DNA of 64,000 nt, taken from the NCBI RefSeq assembly GCF_001611795.1, contig NZ_CP015098.1, positions 4,898,001 to 4,962,000 on the forward strand, read 5' to 3'. The stretch is from Streptomyces qaidamensis. Its GTDB lineage: Bacteria > Actinomycetota > Actinomycetes > Streptomycetales > Streptomycetaceae. The notes below the pieces were generated by a model. It saw only the letters and a list, made by a program, of their open reading frames with translations. It did not search any database and was not told the DNA's origin. The position numbers and the translations under genes were made by a program. Below, one piece after another: positions 37,210-47,425 of this stretch (positions within the stretch are counted from its first letter, which is position 1; every line of letters starts with the position of its first letter).

Positions 37210-37569
37210 GTGATCCCCGGTGGTGGCCAGCCCAATATGCAGCAGCTGCTCCAGCAGGCCCAGAAGATGCAACAGGACCTGGCACAGGCGCAGGAGGAAC
37301 TGGCGCAGACGGAGGTCGACGGGCAGGCGGGCGGCGGTCTGGTGACGGCCACCGTCACCGGCGCCGGCGAACTGCGCGCCCTGAAGATCGACCCGAAGGC
37401 GGTGGACCCGGAGGCCGCATCGATCGAAGAGACGGCCGAGACCCTCGCCGACCTGGTCGTGGCGGCCGTCCAGGCGGCCAACGAGAACGCGCAGACGCTC
37501 CAGCAGCAGAAGCTGGGCCCGCTCGCACAGGGCCTGGGCGGCGGCGGCATTCCCGGCCTGCCGTTCTGA
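37210..37569 (+). CDS. YbaB/EbfC nucleoid-associated protein
   Basis: A 119-residue DNA-binding protein of the YbaB/EbfC family. MQQLLQQAQKMQQDLAQAQEEL is the coiled-coil arm, and GGGLVTATVTGAGELRALKIDPKAV the central sheet with the conserved GxVxV pattern. It binds DNA as a dimer and is usually encoded next to recR, as here. GTG start at 37210 after GGAGCTGATC. Confidence 0.92.
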   Translation: MIPGGGQPNMQQLLQQAQKMQQDLAQAQEELAQTEVDGQAGGGLVTATVTGAGELRALKIDPKAVDPEAASIEETAETLADLVVAAVQAANENAQTLQQQKLGPLAQGLGGGGIPGLPF

Positions 37570-37663
37570 CCAGGCTCACCGCCTTCCTCGGACAGGCGGC
37601 AGACAACTACGGTACGTACGGGACGGTGCGTACCGACCCCGAAGACCCAGGAAGGGCAGTCCG

Positions 37664-38263
37664 TTGTACGAAGGCGTGGTCCAGGACCTGATCGACGAGC
37701 TGGGGCGGCTGCCCGGCGTCGGTCCGAAGAGCGCCCAGCGGATCGCCTTCCACATCCTCCAGGCGGAGCCGACGGACGTACGGCGCCTCGCGCACGCCCT
37801 GATGGAGGTCAAGGCGAAGGTCCGCTTCTGCGCGACCTGCGGCAACGTCGCGCAGGAGGAACTGTGCAACATCTGCCGCGACACCCGCCGCGACCCGGCC
37901 GTCATCTGCGTGGTCGAGGAGCCGAAGGACGTCGTGGCGATCGAGCGCACGCGTGAGTTCCGGGGCCGCTACCACGTCCTGGGCGGCGCGATCAGCCCGA
38001 TCGACGGAGTGGGCCCCGACGACCTGCGCATCAGGGAGCTCCTGGCCCGCCTGGCGGACGGGACGGTCACCGAGCTGATCCTGGCCACGGACCCGAACCT
38101 GGAGGGCGAGGCGACAGCGACGTACCTCGCCCGCATGATCAAGCCCATGGGCCTGAAGGTCACCCGCCTGGCCAGCGGCCTCCCGGTGGGTGGGGACCTG
38201 GAATACGCGGACGAGGTCACCCTCGGACGCGCCTTCGAGGGGAGACGACTCCTAGATGTCTGA
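37664..38263 (+). CDS. recR: Recombination protein RecR
   Basis: A 199-residue protein acting with RecF and RecO in gap repair. Helix-hairpin-helix LGRLPGVGPKSAQRIAFH, a C4 zinc finger (CATCGN...LCNIC), and a Toprim domain (ICVVEEPKDVVAIE, LILATDPNLEGEATATYLA) are in the standard order. TTG start at 37664. It overlaps the DUF5063 gene by 8 bases. Confidence 0.96.
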   Translation: MYEGVVQDLIDELGRLPGVGPKSAQRIAFHILQAEPTDVRRLAHALMEVKAKVRFCATCGNVAQEELCNICRDTRRDPAVICVVEEPKDVVAIERTREFRGRYHVLGGAISPIDGVGPDDLRIRELLARLADGTVTELILATDPNLEGEATATYLARMIKPMGLKVTRLASGLPVGGDLEYADEVTLGRAFEGRRLLDV

Positions 38264-38915
38264 CGCCACGCTGCACGCGACCGACCAGAACCCGGACGAC
38301 TTCGCGGTCCAGATCGCGGACCAGATCGAGAGCTTCCTGGTCGCCGTCACGGAGGTCGCGAAGGGCGACGAGCCGGAATCGGCCGTGCCCTTCCTCCTCC
38401 TGGAGGTCTCCCAACTCCTCCTGGCCGGCGGCCGGCTCGGCGCGCACGAGGACATCGTGCCCGACGAGCGCTACGAACCCGACTCGGGCCCCGAGCCGGA
38501 CGTCGACGAGCTCCGCGAGAACCTGGCCCGCCTGCTGGACCCGATCGACGTCTACTCCGAGGTCTTCGACCCCTACGAGCCCCGCAAGGCGCCGGTCCCG
38601 GCCCGCATCTCCGACGACCTCACGGACGTCATCACGGACCTGCGCCACGGCATGGCCCACTACCGGGCCGGCCGCACCTCGGAGGCCCTGTGGTGGTGGC
38701 AGTTCTCCTACTTCTCCAACTGGGGCTCCACCGCCTCGGCGAGCCTGCGGGCCCTCCAGTCGGTCCTCGCCCACGTCCGCCTCAACCAGCCCCTCGCCGA
38801 ACTCGACGGCCTGGACACGGACCAGGGCATGGGCGACGACACGCTGGAGATCGAGGCGGGCCGCGTGATGACCGAGGAGATCGCGGAGCCCCTGGGGCTG
38901 CGTCCGGCGAAGTAG
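38256..38915 (+). CDS. DUF5063 family protein
   Basis: A 219-residue soluble acidic protein conserved downstream of recR in actinobacteria (DUF5063, by recollection). VPFLLLEVSQLLLAGGRLGAHED, DVYSEVFDPYEPRKAP and EALWWWQFSYFSNWGSTASASLRALQS are its characteristic blocks. Function is unknown; tight coupling to recR suggests coregulation with repair. Confidence 0.87.
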   Translation: MSDATLHATDQNPDDFAVQIADQIESFLVAVTEVAKGDEPESAVPFLLLEVSQLLLAGGRLGAHEDIVPDERYEPDSGPEPDVDELRENLARLLDPIDVYSEVFDPYEPRKAPVPARISDDLTDVITDLRHGMAHYRAGRTSEALWWWQFSYFSNWGSTASASLRALQSVLAHVRLNQPLAELDGLDTDQGMGDDTLEIEAGRVMTEEIAEPLGLRPAK

Positions 38916-38919
38916 CCGG

Positions 38920-39756
38920 TCAGAGCCGAACGGCCGTGCCGGTGACGCCGATTCCGCTGTCCGGGTCCTCCGGTACCGTCACCGTGATCGTGCTCGGGCG
39001 GCCCATGTCCGTCCCCTGGTGGATCGTCAGGGTGGCCGGTACCGGGGCGAGTCCGAGTTCCCTGAGGTAGCCGCCGAACGCGGCCGCAGCCGCTCCGGTC
39101 GCCGGGTCCTCGGTCACGCCGCCGGGCGGGAACGGGTTGCGGGCGTGGAAGACGGTGGGGGACTCGCGCCAGACGAGGTCGATCGTGGTCCAGTCCCTGC
39201 GGGCCATGAGGGCGGTGAGCGCGGGCATGTCGTAGTCCAGGTCCGCCAGCCGGTCCCGGGTCGCGGCGGCGATCACCGGGTGCCAGGCGCCGGCGAAGGC
39301 CACCCGGGGCGGCAGGGCCGGGTCCAGATCCCCGGCCGACCAGCCGAGGATCGCCAGCAGTTCGGCGAAGTCGGCCTCGTCGAGGGGGACCGTGCGCGGG
39401 GCGACGCTCACCAGGGTGGCCACGACGGTGCCGTCCGCCGCCCGGTCCGTGGCGACGGTGACCAGGCCCGCCGCGGTGCGCAGCAGCAGTCGCCCGGTGC
39501 CGTGGCGCTCCGCGTGGGCGACGGCGGTGGCGATCGTGGCGTGGCCGCAGAACGGCACCTCGGCGAGCGGGCTGAAGTACCGGACGTTCAGGGAGCCGTC
39601 GCACGCGTCCCGTACGAACGCGGTCTCGGAATAGCCCACTTCGGCCGCCGTCGCCAGCATCGCCGCGTCGTCGGCACCGCTCGCGTCGAGTACCACCCCG
39701 GCGGGGTTGCCGCCCTGGGGATCGGTGCTGAACGCCACGTAGCGCAATATCTCCAT
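38920..39756 (-). CDS. PhzF-family isomerase/epimerase
   Basis: A 278-residue protein with the two-lobed diaminopimelate-epimerase-like fold of PhzF. YVAFSTDPQGGNPAGVVL at the start, GYSETAFV with the catalytic glutamate, FCGHATIATA, and DPATGAAAAAFGGYLRE near the end are family signatures. PhzF relatives catalyse isomerisations in phenazine and other pathways; the cellular substrate here is unknown. Only 4 bases separate its stop from that of the DUF5063 gene on the other strand. Confidence 0.9.
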   Translation of the reverse strand: MEILRYVAFSTDPQGGNPAGVVLDASGADDAAMLATAAEVGYSETAFVRDACDGSLNVRYFSPLAEVPFCGHATIATAVAHAERHGTGRLLLRTAAGLVTVATDRAADGTVVATLVSVAPRTVPLDEADFAELLAILGWSAGDLDPALPPRVAFAGAWHPVIAAATRDRLADLDYDMPALTALMARRDWTTIDLVWRESPTVFHARNPFPPGGVTEDPATGAAAAAFGGYLRELGLAPVPATLTIHQGTDMGRPSTITVTVPEDPDSGIGVTGTAVRL

Positions 39757-39927
39757 GCCCAGACGGTAGCGCCCGGCCCCCGGTGGTGCAGCGTGATTTG
39801 GCGGCTCCTTGTACGGGCCCTGGACGCGCGCTGTACGGCCGCTAACCGGTGAAACGCGAGGCTGGAGTCACTTCCACCGCAGAGAACGCGGAGGCAAGCC
39901 GACTCCCCTCGATCCCACGGAGCTGTC

Positions 39928-40449
39928 ATGAACCGTCGCCCCGCCCGCCGGCGCACAGCCGTAGCCGCCACCGCAGTCCTGGCCGCCGGCACCTTCGCCC
40001 TCGGGGCCGGAGTCGCCGGAGCCGACGCCGGGAGCAAGGGCGGCAAGCACGCCAAGCCGGTGACCAGGACGCAGGTGCTCGGGCTGTTCGACCAGTGGAA
40101 CGCCGCGCTGCGCACCGGTGACCCGAACAAGGTCGCCGACCTGTACGCCAAGGACGCGGTCCTGCTGCCGACGGTCTCCAACCAGGTCCGCACGGACAGA
40201 GCCGGGATCGTCGACTACTTCGAGCACTTCCTGCAGAACAAGCCGAAGGGCACGAAGACCGAGTCCGTCGTCAACGTCCTCGACCGCGACACCGTCGTCG
40301 ACACCGGTGTGTACGAGTTCGAGCTCACCGACCACGACACGGGCGCGAAGAGCACCGTCAAGGCCCGCTACACCTACGCCTACGAGAAGCAGCCGAACGG
40401 GAAGTGGCTGATCGTGAACCACCACTCCTCGAAGATGCCGCAGGGCTGA
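39928..40449 (+). CDS. Secreted SgcJ/EcaC (SnoaL-like, NTF2-fold) protein
   Basis: A 173-residue protein with a signal peptide (RRPARRRTAVAATAVLAAGTFALGAGVAGA, twin-arginine-like) and an NTF2-like domain: VLGLFDQWNAALRTGDPNKVADLYAKDAVLLPT, a middle with DYFEHFLQ, and the end KQPNGKWLIVNHHSS. This is the SgcJ/EcaC or CaMKII-association-domain type. Secretion is unusual for this mostly cytoplasmic fold. Role unknown. Confidence 0.82.
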   Translation: MNRRPARRRTAVAATAVLAAGTFALGAGVAGADAGSKGGKHAKPVTRTQVLGLFDQWNAALRTGDPNKVADLYAKDAVLLPTVSNQVRTDRAGIVDYFEHFLQNKPKGTKTESVVNVLDRDTVVDTGVYEFELTDHDTGAKSTVKARYTYAYEKQPNGKWLIVNHHSSKMPQG

Positions 40450-40455
40450 GCGGGG

Positions 40456-41814
40456 TCAGCCGCCGCCCCGGTGGGACGCCCGTAGCGTGATCGTCACGCA
40501 CAGGCCGCCACCCGGAGCGTCCGTCAGCGCCACGGTCCCGCCGTCGTCCGTCGCCAGTTGCCTGACGACGGCGAGACCGAGGCCGGAGCCGGACTTCCCG
40601 GTCAGGCCCTGGCCTCGCCAGAAACGGTCGAAGGCACGGGACTTCTCGGCATCCGACATGCCGGGCCCCTCGTCCAGGACCGACACCTCCACCACATCGC
40701 CCCGGTGCTCCACCCGCACGGTGATCGTCCCGCCGTCGGGCGAGACCTCCAGGGCGTTCGAGAGCACGTTGTCCAGCATCTGGTCCAGATGACCGGAGCT
40801 GGCCAGCACAGACGGCCGGCCGTCGGTACTCCCCCTGAGCGCGATGGTGACTCCGCGCTCGTCGGCGGCCGGCCTCCACACGGCGAGCCGCTCCCGCACG
40901 ATGTCCATCAGCGGGAGCGGCTCGGCCGCCGTCACCTTCGCCTCGGCCCGGGCCAGCACCAGCAGCCCGCTGACCAGCCGGCTCATCCGCACGACCTCCG
41001 CCGTGGCCTGCTCCACGTCCTCCCGGACGAACTCGTCGTCGACGCCGTCCGCGATGTTGTCCAGGGACAGCCGCAACGCCGTGAGCGGGGTGCGCAGTTG
41101 GTGGGAGGCGTCCGCGACGAAGATGCGCTGGGCCGCGATCAGGGTGTCCAGGCGTTCGGCGCCCTGGTTCAGGGTGCGCGCCAGGGTCTGGGTCTCGGGC
41201 GGGCCCGTCACGGGGGAGCGGGCCGTCAGATCGCCGTCGCTGAACTTGCTGGCCATGTCGTTGAGCTGGCGCAGCGGCCGGGTGAGGCGCCGGGCCACCG
41301 CGGCGCCGAGCAGGGCGGCCACCCCGAGGACGAGCACGGCGAGGACCGCCCGGAAGCCCCAGATCTGCCACAGGCGGCTGGTCATCTCGTCGGTCGAGTA
41401 CAGGATGCGCACGGCGCCGACGACCCGGTCCGTGCCGGCCGCGCGGGCGGGCACCGTGATCTCCAGTTCGGGGCCCCAGATGAAGGAGGAGCCCCAGTCG
41501 GTGGTGGACCCGCCCTCCTTCAGGGCCCTGGTCAGGGCCGCGTCCGCCGTCGGCCGCGGCAGGTCCGCCGGGCAGCTCGCGGTGGCGGTCACCTGGATCT
41601 CGTCGTCGTAGGCCTTGGCCATCTCCTCCAGCGCCCGGCAGGAGGCGGCCCGGCCGTCGCCCAGCAGCAGGGCCATGGCGTCGGCCTCGCGCAGGACGGC
41701 CGACCTGGTGTCGCCCCGCAGCTGGTTCGTGAGCGTGAACGCCACCGGCACGGTGAACAGCGCGATGGCGACCGCGACGAGCAGGACGTAGCTGCGGACG
41801 AGCTGGCGGATCAT
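40456..41814 (-). CDS. Sensor histidine kinase (OmpR-pair type, HAMP)
   Basis: A 452-residue kinase: N-terminal helix (9-29), an extracytoplasmic sensor of about 130 residues with a cysteine pair (CRALEEMAKA, ASCPADLP), a second helix (about 153-175), a HAMP region (RRLTRPLRQLNDMASKFSDGDL), HisKA (FVADASHQLRTPLTALRLSL with phospho-histidine) and an ATPase domain (NVLSNALEVSPDG, DEGPGMSD, GSGLGLAVVRQLA). It follows its regulator with a 4-base overlap. Confidence 0.92.
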   Translation of the reverse strand: MIRQLVRSYVLLVAVAIALFTVPVAFTLTNQLRGDTRSAVLREADAMALLLGDGRAASCRALEEMAKAYDDEIQVTATASCPADLPRPTADAALTRALKEGGSTTDWGSSFIWGPELEITVPARAAGTDRVVGAVRILYSTDEMTSRLWQIWGFRAVLAVLVLGVAALLGAAVARRLTRPLRQLNDMASKFSDGDLTARSPVTGPPETQTLARTLNQGAERLDTLIAAQRIFVADASHQLRTPLTALRLSLDNIADGVDDEFVREDVEQATAEVVRMSRLVSGLLVLARAEAKVTAAEPLPLMDIVRERLAVWRPAADERGVTIALRGSTDGRPSVLASSGHLDQMLDNVLSNALEVSPDGGTITVRVEHRGDVVEVSVLDEGPGMSDAEKSRAFDRFWRGQGLTGKSGSGLGLAVVRQLATDDGGTVALTDAPGGGLCVTITLRASHRGGG

Positions 41815-42515
41815 GAGGCGGTGCCGTCCCCGCCGGTGTCCTGCGCGATCTCCAGCCGGAAGCCGACCCCGCGCACCGCCTCGATGGTGATCGCCCCCGC
41901 GAGCTTGCGCCGCAGCGCCGCCACGTGCACGTCCAGCGTCTTCGTCGGCCCGAACCAGTTCGCGTCCCAGACGGCTTCCATGATCTGTTCGCGCGACATC
42001 AGCGCCCCGGGCTCCTCGGTGAGGAAGGCCAGCAGGTCGTACTCCTTGGGGGCGAGGGCGACCTCCTCGCCGTCCAGGCGCACGCGGGCCGCCTTGCGGT
42101 CGATCGTCAGGCGGGTGCCGTAGCGGTCGGGGCCCGCGTCGGGCGTGCCAGCGGGGGTCTGGGGCCGCGTGCGGCGCATGACGGCCCTTATCCGGGCGAT
42201 GACCTCCCGGACACCGAACGGCTTGGAGACGTAGTCGTCCGCGCCGAGCTCCAGGCCGACCACCCGGTCCGTCTCGTCGCTGCGGGCGCTGATCACGATG
42301 ATCGGGACGTCACCGCGCTCGCGCAGCGCCTTGCAGACGTCGAGGCCGTCGGTGTCGGGCAGGCCGAGATCGAGCAGGACGACGTCGTAGGGGCCCTCGT
42401 GCCGCAGGGCCGCCCCGCCCGTGGTGACCCACTCGACCTCGAAGCCGTAGCGCCTCAGGCCGCGGCGCAGGGACTCGGCGACCGGTTCATCGTCTTCCAC
42501 CAGGAGTACGCGCAC
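41811..42515 (-). CDS. OmpR-family response regulator
   Basis: A 234-residue regulator with receiver (VLLVEDDEPVAESLRRGL; phosphorylation at D49 in VVLLDLGLPDTDG; SARSDETDRVVGLELGADDYVSKPF) and a C-terminal winged helix (LAPKEYDLLAFLTEEPGALMSREQIMEAVW, TLDVHVAALRRKL). It is the first gene of the operon with the kinase downstream, and is divergent to aspartokinase across 234 bases. Confidence 0.93.
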   Translation of the reverse strand: MRVLLVEDDEPVAESLRRGLRRYGFEVEWVTTGGAALRHEGPYDVVLLDLGLPDTDGLDVCKALRERGDVPIIVISARSDETDRVVGLELGADDYVSKPFGVREVIARIRAVMRRTRPQTPAGTPDAGPDRYGTRLTIDRKAARVRLDGEEVALAPKEYDLLAFLTEEPGALMSREQIMEAVWDANWFGPTKTLDVHVAALRRKLAGAITIEAVRGVGFRLEIAQDTGGDGTAS

Positions 42516-42749
42516 AGCCGAACCCTAGTGCTTGAAAGTTGTCTGACCCCTGCCGCACCGGGTGCGATTGTGACGCCGGGCACTTTCCCGCGTGGCGTGT
42601 GCCCAGATGGGCATGAGCGACTCTGGACGGGCGGGCCGAGATCTCACCATGCGATATCGCGGAAGGGATTTTCGGACGCTCGTTAGACTGAGCCGACCGC
42701 GGTACGAATGCGTATGAGCGGATAGAGACGGATTGAGCGAGGAGCGCAC

Positions 42750-44023
<1,274 letters not shown>

Positions 44024-44024
<1 letters not shown>

Positions 44025-45109
44025 TGGCCGATCTCCGACAGGACGCCCGGACCGTACGGTCCGGGCGTCCGACGCTTGCCGTGGTGGGGGCGACCGGAGC
44101 CGTCGGCACGGTCATGCTCCGGATCCTGTCCCAGCGGGCGGACGTCTGGGGCGAGATCCGGCTCATCGCCTCCCCGCGCTCGGCCGGCCGCAAGCTGAGC
44201 GTGCGCGGCGAGGAGACCGAGGTCCTCGCGCTCACCGAGGAGGCCTTCGACGGGGTCGACGTCGCCATGTTCGACGTGCCCGACGAGGTCGCCGGGCGGT
44301 GGGCGCCCGTCGCCGCCGCCAAGGGCGCGGTGGTGGTCGACAACTCCGGCGTGTTCCGGATGGACCCGGAGGTGCCGCTCGTCGTGCCCGAGGTCAACCC
44401 GCACGCCGTGCGGATGCGCCCGCGCGGGATCATCGCCAACCCCAGTTGCACGACGCTCTCCATGATCGTGGCCCTGGGCGCGCTGCACGCCGAGTTCGGC
44501 CTGCGCGAGCTGGTCGCCTCCTCGTACCAGGCCGTCAGCGGCGCCGGGCGCGAGGGCGTGGCGACGCTGCGGCAGCAGCTGTCCCTGGTCGCCGGCACGG
44601 AGCTGGGGACCAACCCCGGCGACGTGCGGCGGGCCGTCGGGGACCACACCGGACCGTTCCCGGAGCCGGTCGCGCTGAACGTCGTGCCGTGGGCCGGTAC
44701 GGCCCGTGAGGACGGCTGGTCCTCGGAAGAGCTGAAGGTACGGGACGAGTCCCGCAAGATCCTCGGCCTGCCGGGCCTTCCCGTGGCCGTCACCTGTGTC
44801 CGGGTGCCGGTGATCACCACGCACTCCCTGACCGTGCACGCCCGTTTCGAGGGTGAGGTCACCGTCGACAAGGCCCGCGAGATCCTCGCCACGGCGCCCG
44901 GTGTCGTGCTGTTCGACAACCCGGCCGCGGGGGAGTTTCCGACCCCCGCCGACGTGGTCGGCACCGACCCGACCTGGGTCGGGCGGGTCCGGCGGGCGCT
45001 GGACGACCCCACGGCGCTCGAACTGTTCGTGTGCGGGGACAATCTCCGCAAGGGTTCCGCGCTCAACACCGCGCAGATCGCCGAGCTGGTCGCCGCCGAG
45101 CCGCGCTGA
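44024..45109 (+). CDS. asd: Aspartate-semialdehyde dehydrogenase
   Basis: A 361-residue NADPH-dependent enzyme making aspartate semialdehyde from aspartyl phosphate. VVGATGAVGTVMLRIL binds NADPH; IIANPSCTTLSM contains catalytic C142; SSYQAVSGAGREG and the later VPVITTHSLTVHARF, with the histidine, complete the active site. Its ATG overlaps the aspartokinase stop by one base. A strong terminator lies 149 bases downstream. Confidence 0.95.
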
Positions 45110-45257
45110 CGGGTCACCGACCGGCTTTCGTGAAGTTTCGCCGTGGCAGAACACCACGGCCGATGTCATAGGCGGTTTGTAGGATCTGTGCACGACATGT
45201 GAGCCGGTCGATGGTCCGGACCACTTGTCCATGGCGCTTCGGCATCAGAGGATTTAC

Positions 45258-45293
45258 CTCCCCGTCCTCCGCAACCGTGCGGAGGGCGGGGAG
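45258..45293 (+). terminator. Intrinsic terminator after the aspartokinase-asd operon
   Basis: CTCCCCGTCCTCCGC (45258-45272) and GCGGAGGGCGGGGAG (45279-45293) form a 15-bp stem with one central mismatch and a six-base loop, followed by CGTCTTT. Confidence 0.85.
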
Positions 45294-45349
45294 CGTCTTT
45301 GCGGTCGCCCTTCGGCCGTGGGAGCGCTTCATCAGGCGTGGGGACGCCT

Positions 45350-45374
45350 GGAACCGGGCGTGGGGACGTCCGTT
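45350..45374 (+). promoter_or_regulatory. Possible ECF-sigma promoter for the sigma-factor gene
   Basis: GGAACC (45350-45355) and CGTT (45371-45374) are separated by 15 bases, resembling the GGAAC/CGT pattern of ECF-dependent promoters. It could allow autoregulation of the downstream sigma gene, 154 bases away. Confidence 0.3.
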
Positions 45375-45527
45375 TACATATGGACATAGGGGAAGAGCGG
45401 GACGCATGAGGGCATTTGATGCACTATCGGTTGTGCTGCCTGACGCGGGTAGACCGTCGGCGACGGTCGGCGTGAAAGTGATGCCCGGCACGTACAACCC
45501 TGACAGGGGTCAGCGTGTCCAACAGGC

Positions 45528-46202
45528 GTGGCAGAGGTACTCGACTTCAGCGCGGCACGCGGCACGGTCCTTCGACCGCCCCGTCCGGCGGCTCTACGAC
45601 CCCGCATGGCCGGTACGCCCGGTGGCATGCCGGTGATCGCGCCCGTGCCCGCAGCGCGGCCGGCCCGCATACCCAACCAGCGTGACGGCGCAGAGGACGG
45701 CGTAGCGGCCGGAACCTCCGTCGACCACCTCACCGAGACCTACCGCGCGCACTACCGCTCGCTGCTGGGACTCGCCGCCCTCCTCCTCGACGACACCGCC
45801 TCCTGCGAGGACGTCGTCCAGGAGGCCTTCATCCGGGTCCACTCCGCCCGCAAGCGGGTCCGCGACCCCGAGAAGACGCTGGCGTACCTGCGCCAGACCG
45901 TCGTCAACCTCTCGCGTTCCGCGCTGCGCCGCCGCATACTCGGCCTGAAGCTGCTGTCGAAGCCCATGCCCGACATGGCCAGCGCCGAGGAAGGTGCCTA
46001 CGACCAGCTGGAGCGCGACTCCCTCATCAAGGCGATGAAGGGGCTGCAGCGCCGCCAGCGCGAGGTGCTGGTGCTGCGCTACTTCGCGGACATGACCGAG
46101 GCGCAGGTCGCCGAGACCCTCGGCATATCGCTGGGCTCGGTCAAGGCGTACGGCTCGCGCGGCATCGCGGCGCTCCGGGTGGCCATGGAGGCGCCGGCAT
46201 GA
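45528..46202 (+). CDS. ECF (SigE-type) RNA polymerase sigma factor
   Basis: A 224-residue sigma-70 family protein. Region 2: LTETYRAHYRSLLGLAALLLDDTASCEDVVQEAFIRVHSA. Region 4: GLQRRQREVLVLRYFADMTEAQVAETLGISLGSVKAYGSRGIAAL. The first 60 residues are a proline/alanine-rich extension. GTG start at 45528. Its stop overlaps the next gene (ATGA), so the membrane protein downstream is the likely anti-sigma partner. Confidence 0.9.
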   Translation: MAEVLDFSAARGTVLRPPRPAALRPRMAGTPGGMPVIAPVPAARPARIPNQRDGAEDGVAAGTSVDHLTETYRAHYRSLLGLAALLLDDTASCEDVVQEAFIRVHSARKRVRDPEKTLAYLRQTVVNLSRSALRRRILGLKLLSKPMPDMASAEEGAYDQLERDSLIKAMKGLQRRQREVLVLRYFADMTEAQVAETLGISLGSVKAYGSRGIAALRVAMEAPA

Positions 46203-47371
46203 GCGACCGCAACGGCACGGGCGGCAACGGGCGCGAGGGCCCCGAACCCGCCGAGCGCCTCGACGAGTGGCAGACGCCGACAAGGCTGCACGGGCAAGAT
46301 CCGAAGCAATCGCACGCTGGGAACGGAACTGTGAACCACGGCCCCGACGACCAGAGCCCCGACGGGCTCGACTCGGACGAGCTGGACCTGCGCACGATGC
46401 TGCACCAGGTGGTGCAGGAGGTGGAGCCGCGCGACGGCACCCTGGAGTACCTGCGCAAGGCGGTGCCCCAGCGGCGGACCCGCAAGCGGCAGGCCGTCGT
46501 CGGCATGGCCGCCGCCGCGCTCTTCATCGGCACCGCCATCCCCGCCCTGGTGCACGTCTCCAACGCCACCGGCTCCGACGCCAACCCGTCCGCCATCGGC
46601 CACGCCTCCGAGACGCAAGGAGGCTCCGGCGAGGGGAAGGGCCCCGACGGCGGCGAGAGCACCGCGGGCGGCTCCTCCGGCAAGACCGAGGGCAAGGAGA
46701 AGGGCGACAAGAAGGAGAAGGACGAGGACAAGGGAACCGGCGCCGCCACCGGCGCCTCCCAGGGCGGTACCGACCCTTCCTCCACCGCCGCCGCCGGCAT
46801 CCCGGCGTGCACCGCCGCCCAGCTCGGCCCCGCCTCCGGAAGCGCGGGCGCCCCCGACTCCACGGGCGCGGTCTCCGGCTCCTTCCGTGTCACCAACGTC
46901 TCCGGCGCGGCCTGCACGGTCACCGGCCCGGGCTCGGTGAGCGCGCTGCCACAGGGCGCCGCCGACATCAGCAAGGTCGGTCAGGCCCGCCACACCGCGG
47001 GCGACGCGGCGGCCGGTCTGCTGCCCGACCCGTCCCTGGAGGCCGCCCAGCTGGTGCTCCAGCCGGGCATCGGCTACGACGTCAAGTTCGCCTGGGTCCC
47101 CTCCGAGACCTGCCCCACCCCCGGCGGAAGCGTCGGCGGTCCCGACCCCAGCCCCGACCCGACCCCGTCGCAGGACCCGGCGACCACCGCCGGCACCTCC
47201 ACCGGCGGCGACACGGGCACGGCCCCGCAGCTGGCCACGGAGGACGGCACGGTCGACGGCAGCGTGGCGGTGACGTACACCCCGGGCACGGGCTCGGGCG
47301 CCACCTCGGTGACGGTGCCCAACGCGTGCGCGGGCACGGTGTACTGGACGGGCGTCCTGGCGGGGGCGTAG
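46199..47371 (+). CDS. Membrane protein partner of the ECF sigma factor, DUF4232-like extracellular domain
   Basis: A 390-residue protein: hydrophilic cytoplasmic region (1-100; DELDLRTMLHQVVQEVEPRDGTLEYLRKAVPQRRTRKRQ), one transmembrane helix (about 101-120), a Lys/Glu/Gly-rich spacer, and a beta-rich domain from about 195 with paired cysteines (IPACTAAQLG, CTVTGPGSV, CPTPGG, NACAGTVYW). The cytoplasmic part lacks the HxxxCxxC zinc anti-sigma motif. An anti-sigma role is inferred from the ATGA coupling and topology only. Confidence 0.75.
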   Translation: MSDRNGTGGNGREGPEPAERLDEWQTPTRLHGQDPKQSHAGNGTVNHGPDDQSPDGLDSDELDLRTMLHQVVQEVEPRDGTLEYLRKAVPQRRTRKRQAVVGMAAAALFIGTAIPALVHVSNATGSDANPSAIGHASETQGGSGEGKGPDGGESTAGGSSGKTEGKEKGDKKEKDEDKGTGAATGASQGGTDPSSTAAAGIPACTAAQLGPASGSAGAPDSTGAVSGSFRVTNVSGAACTVTGPGSVSALPQGAADISKVGQARHTAGDAAAGLLPDPSLEAAQLVLQPGIGYDVKFAWVPSETCPTPGGSVGGPDPSPDPTPSQDPATTAGTSTGGDTGTAPQLATEDGTVDGSVAVTYTPGTGSGATSVTVPNACAGTVYWTGVLAGA

Positions 47372-47425
47372 CAGGAGGCGCAGCTCCTCCGGGGCGCGGG
47401 CCGCCCTGCCCGGCGGGGACGCCCC

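Larger units (their letters stand above)
45110..45527. other. 418-bp intergenic region: terminator, then ECF sigma promoter region
   Basis: The left half contains the asd terminator. The right half contains an AT-rich patch (TTTACATATGGACATAG at about 45373) and a candidate ECF-type promoter. A plus-strand open frame across it (45199-45636) has no supporting features and appears non-coding. Confidence 0.5.

Noticed and set aside
45199..45636. 145-residue plus-strand open frame between asd and the sigma gene
   Set aside because: It runs through the asd terminator hairpin, overlaps the sigma gene start in another frame, and looks non-coding.
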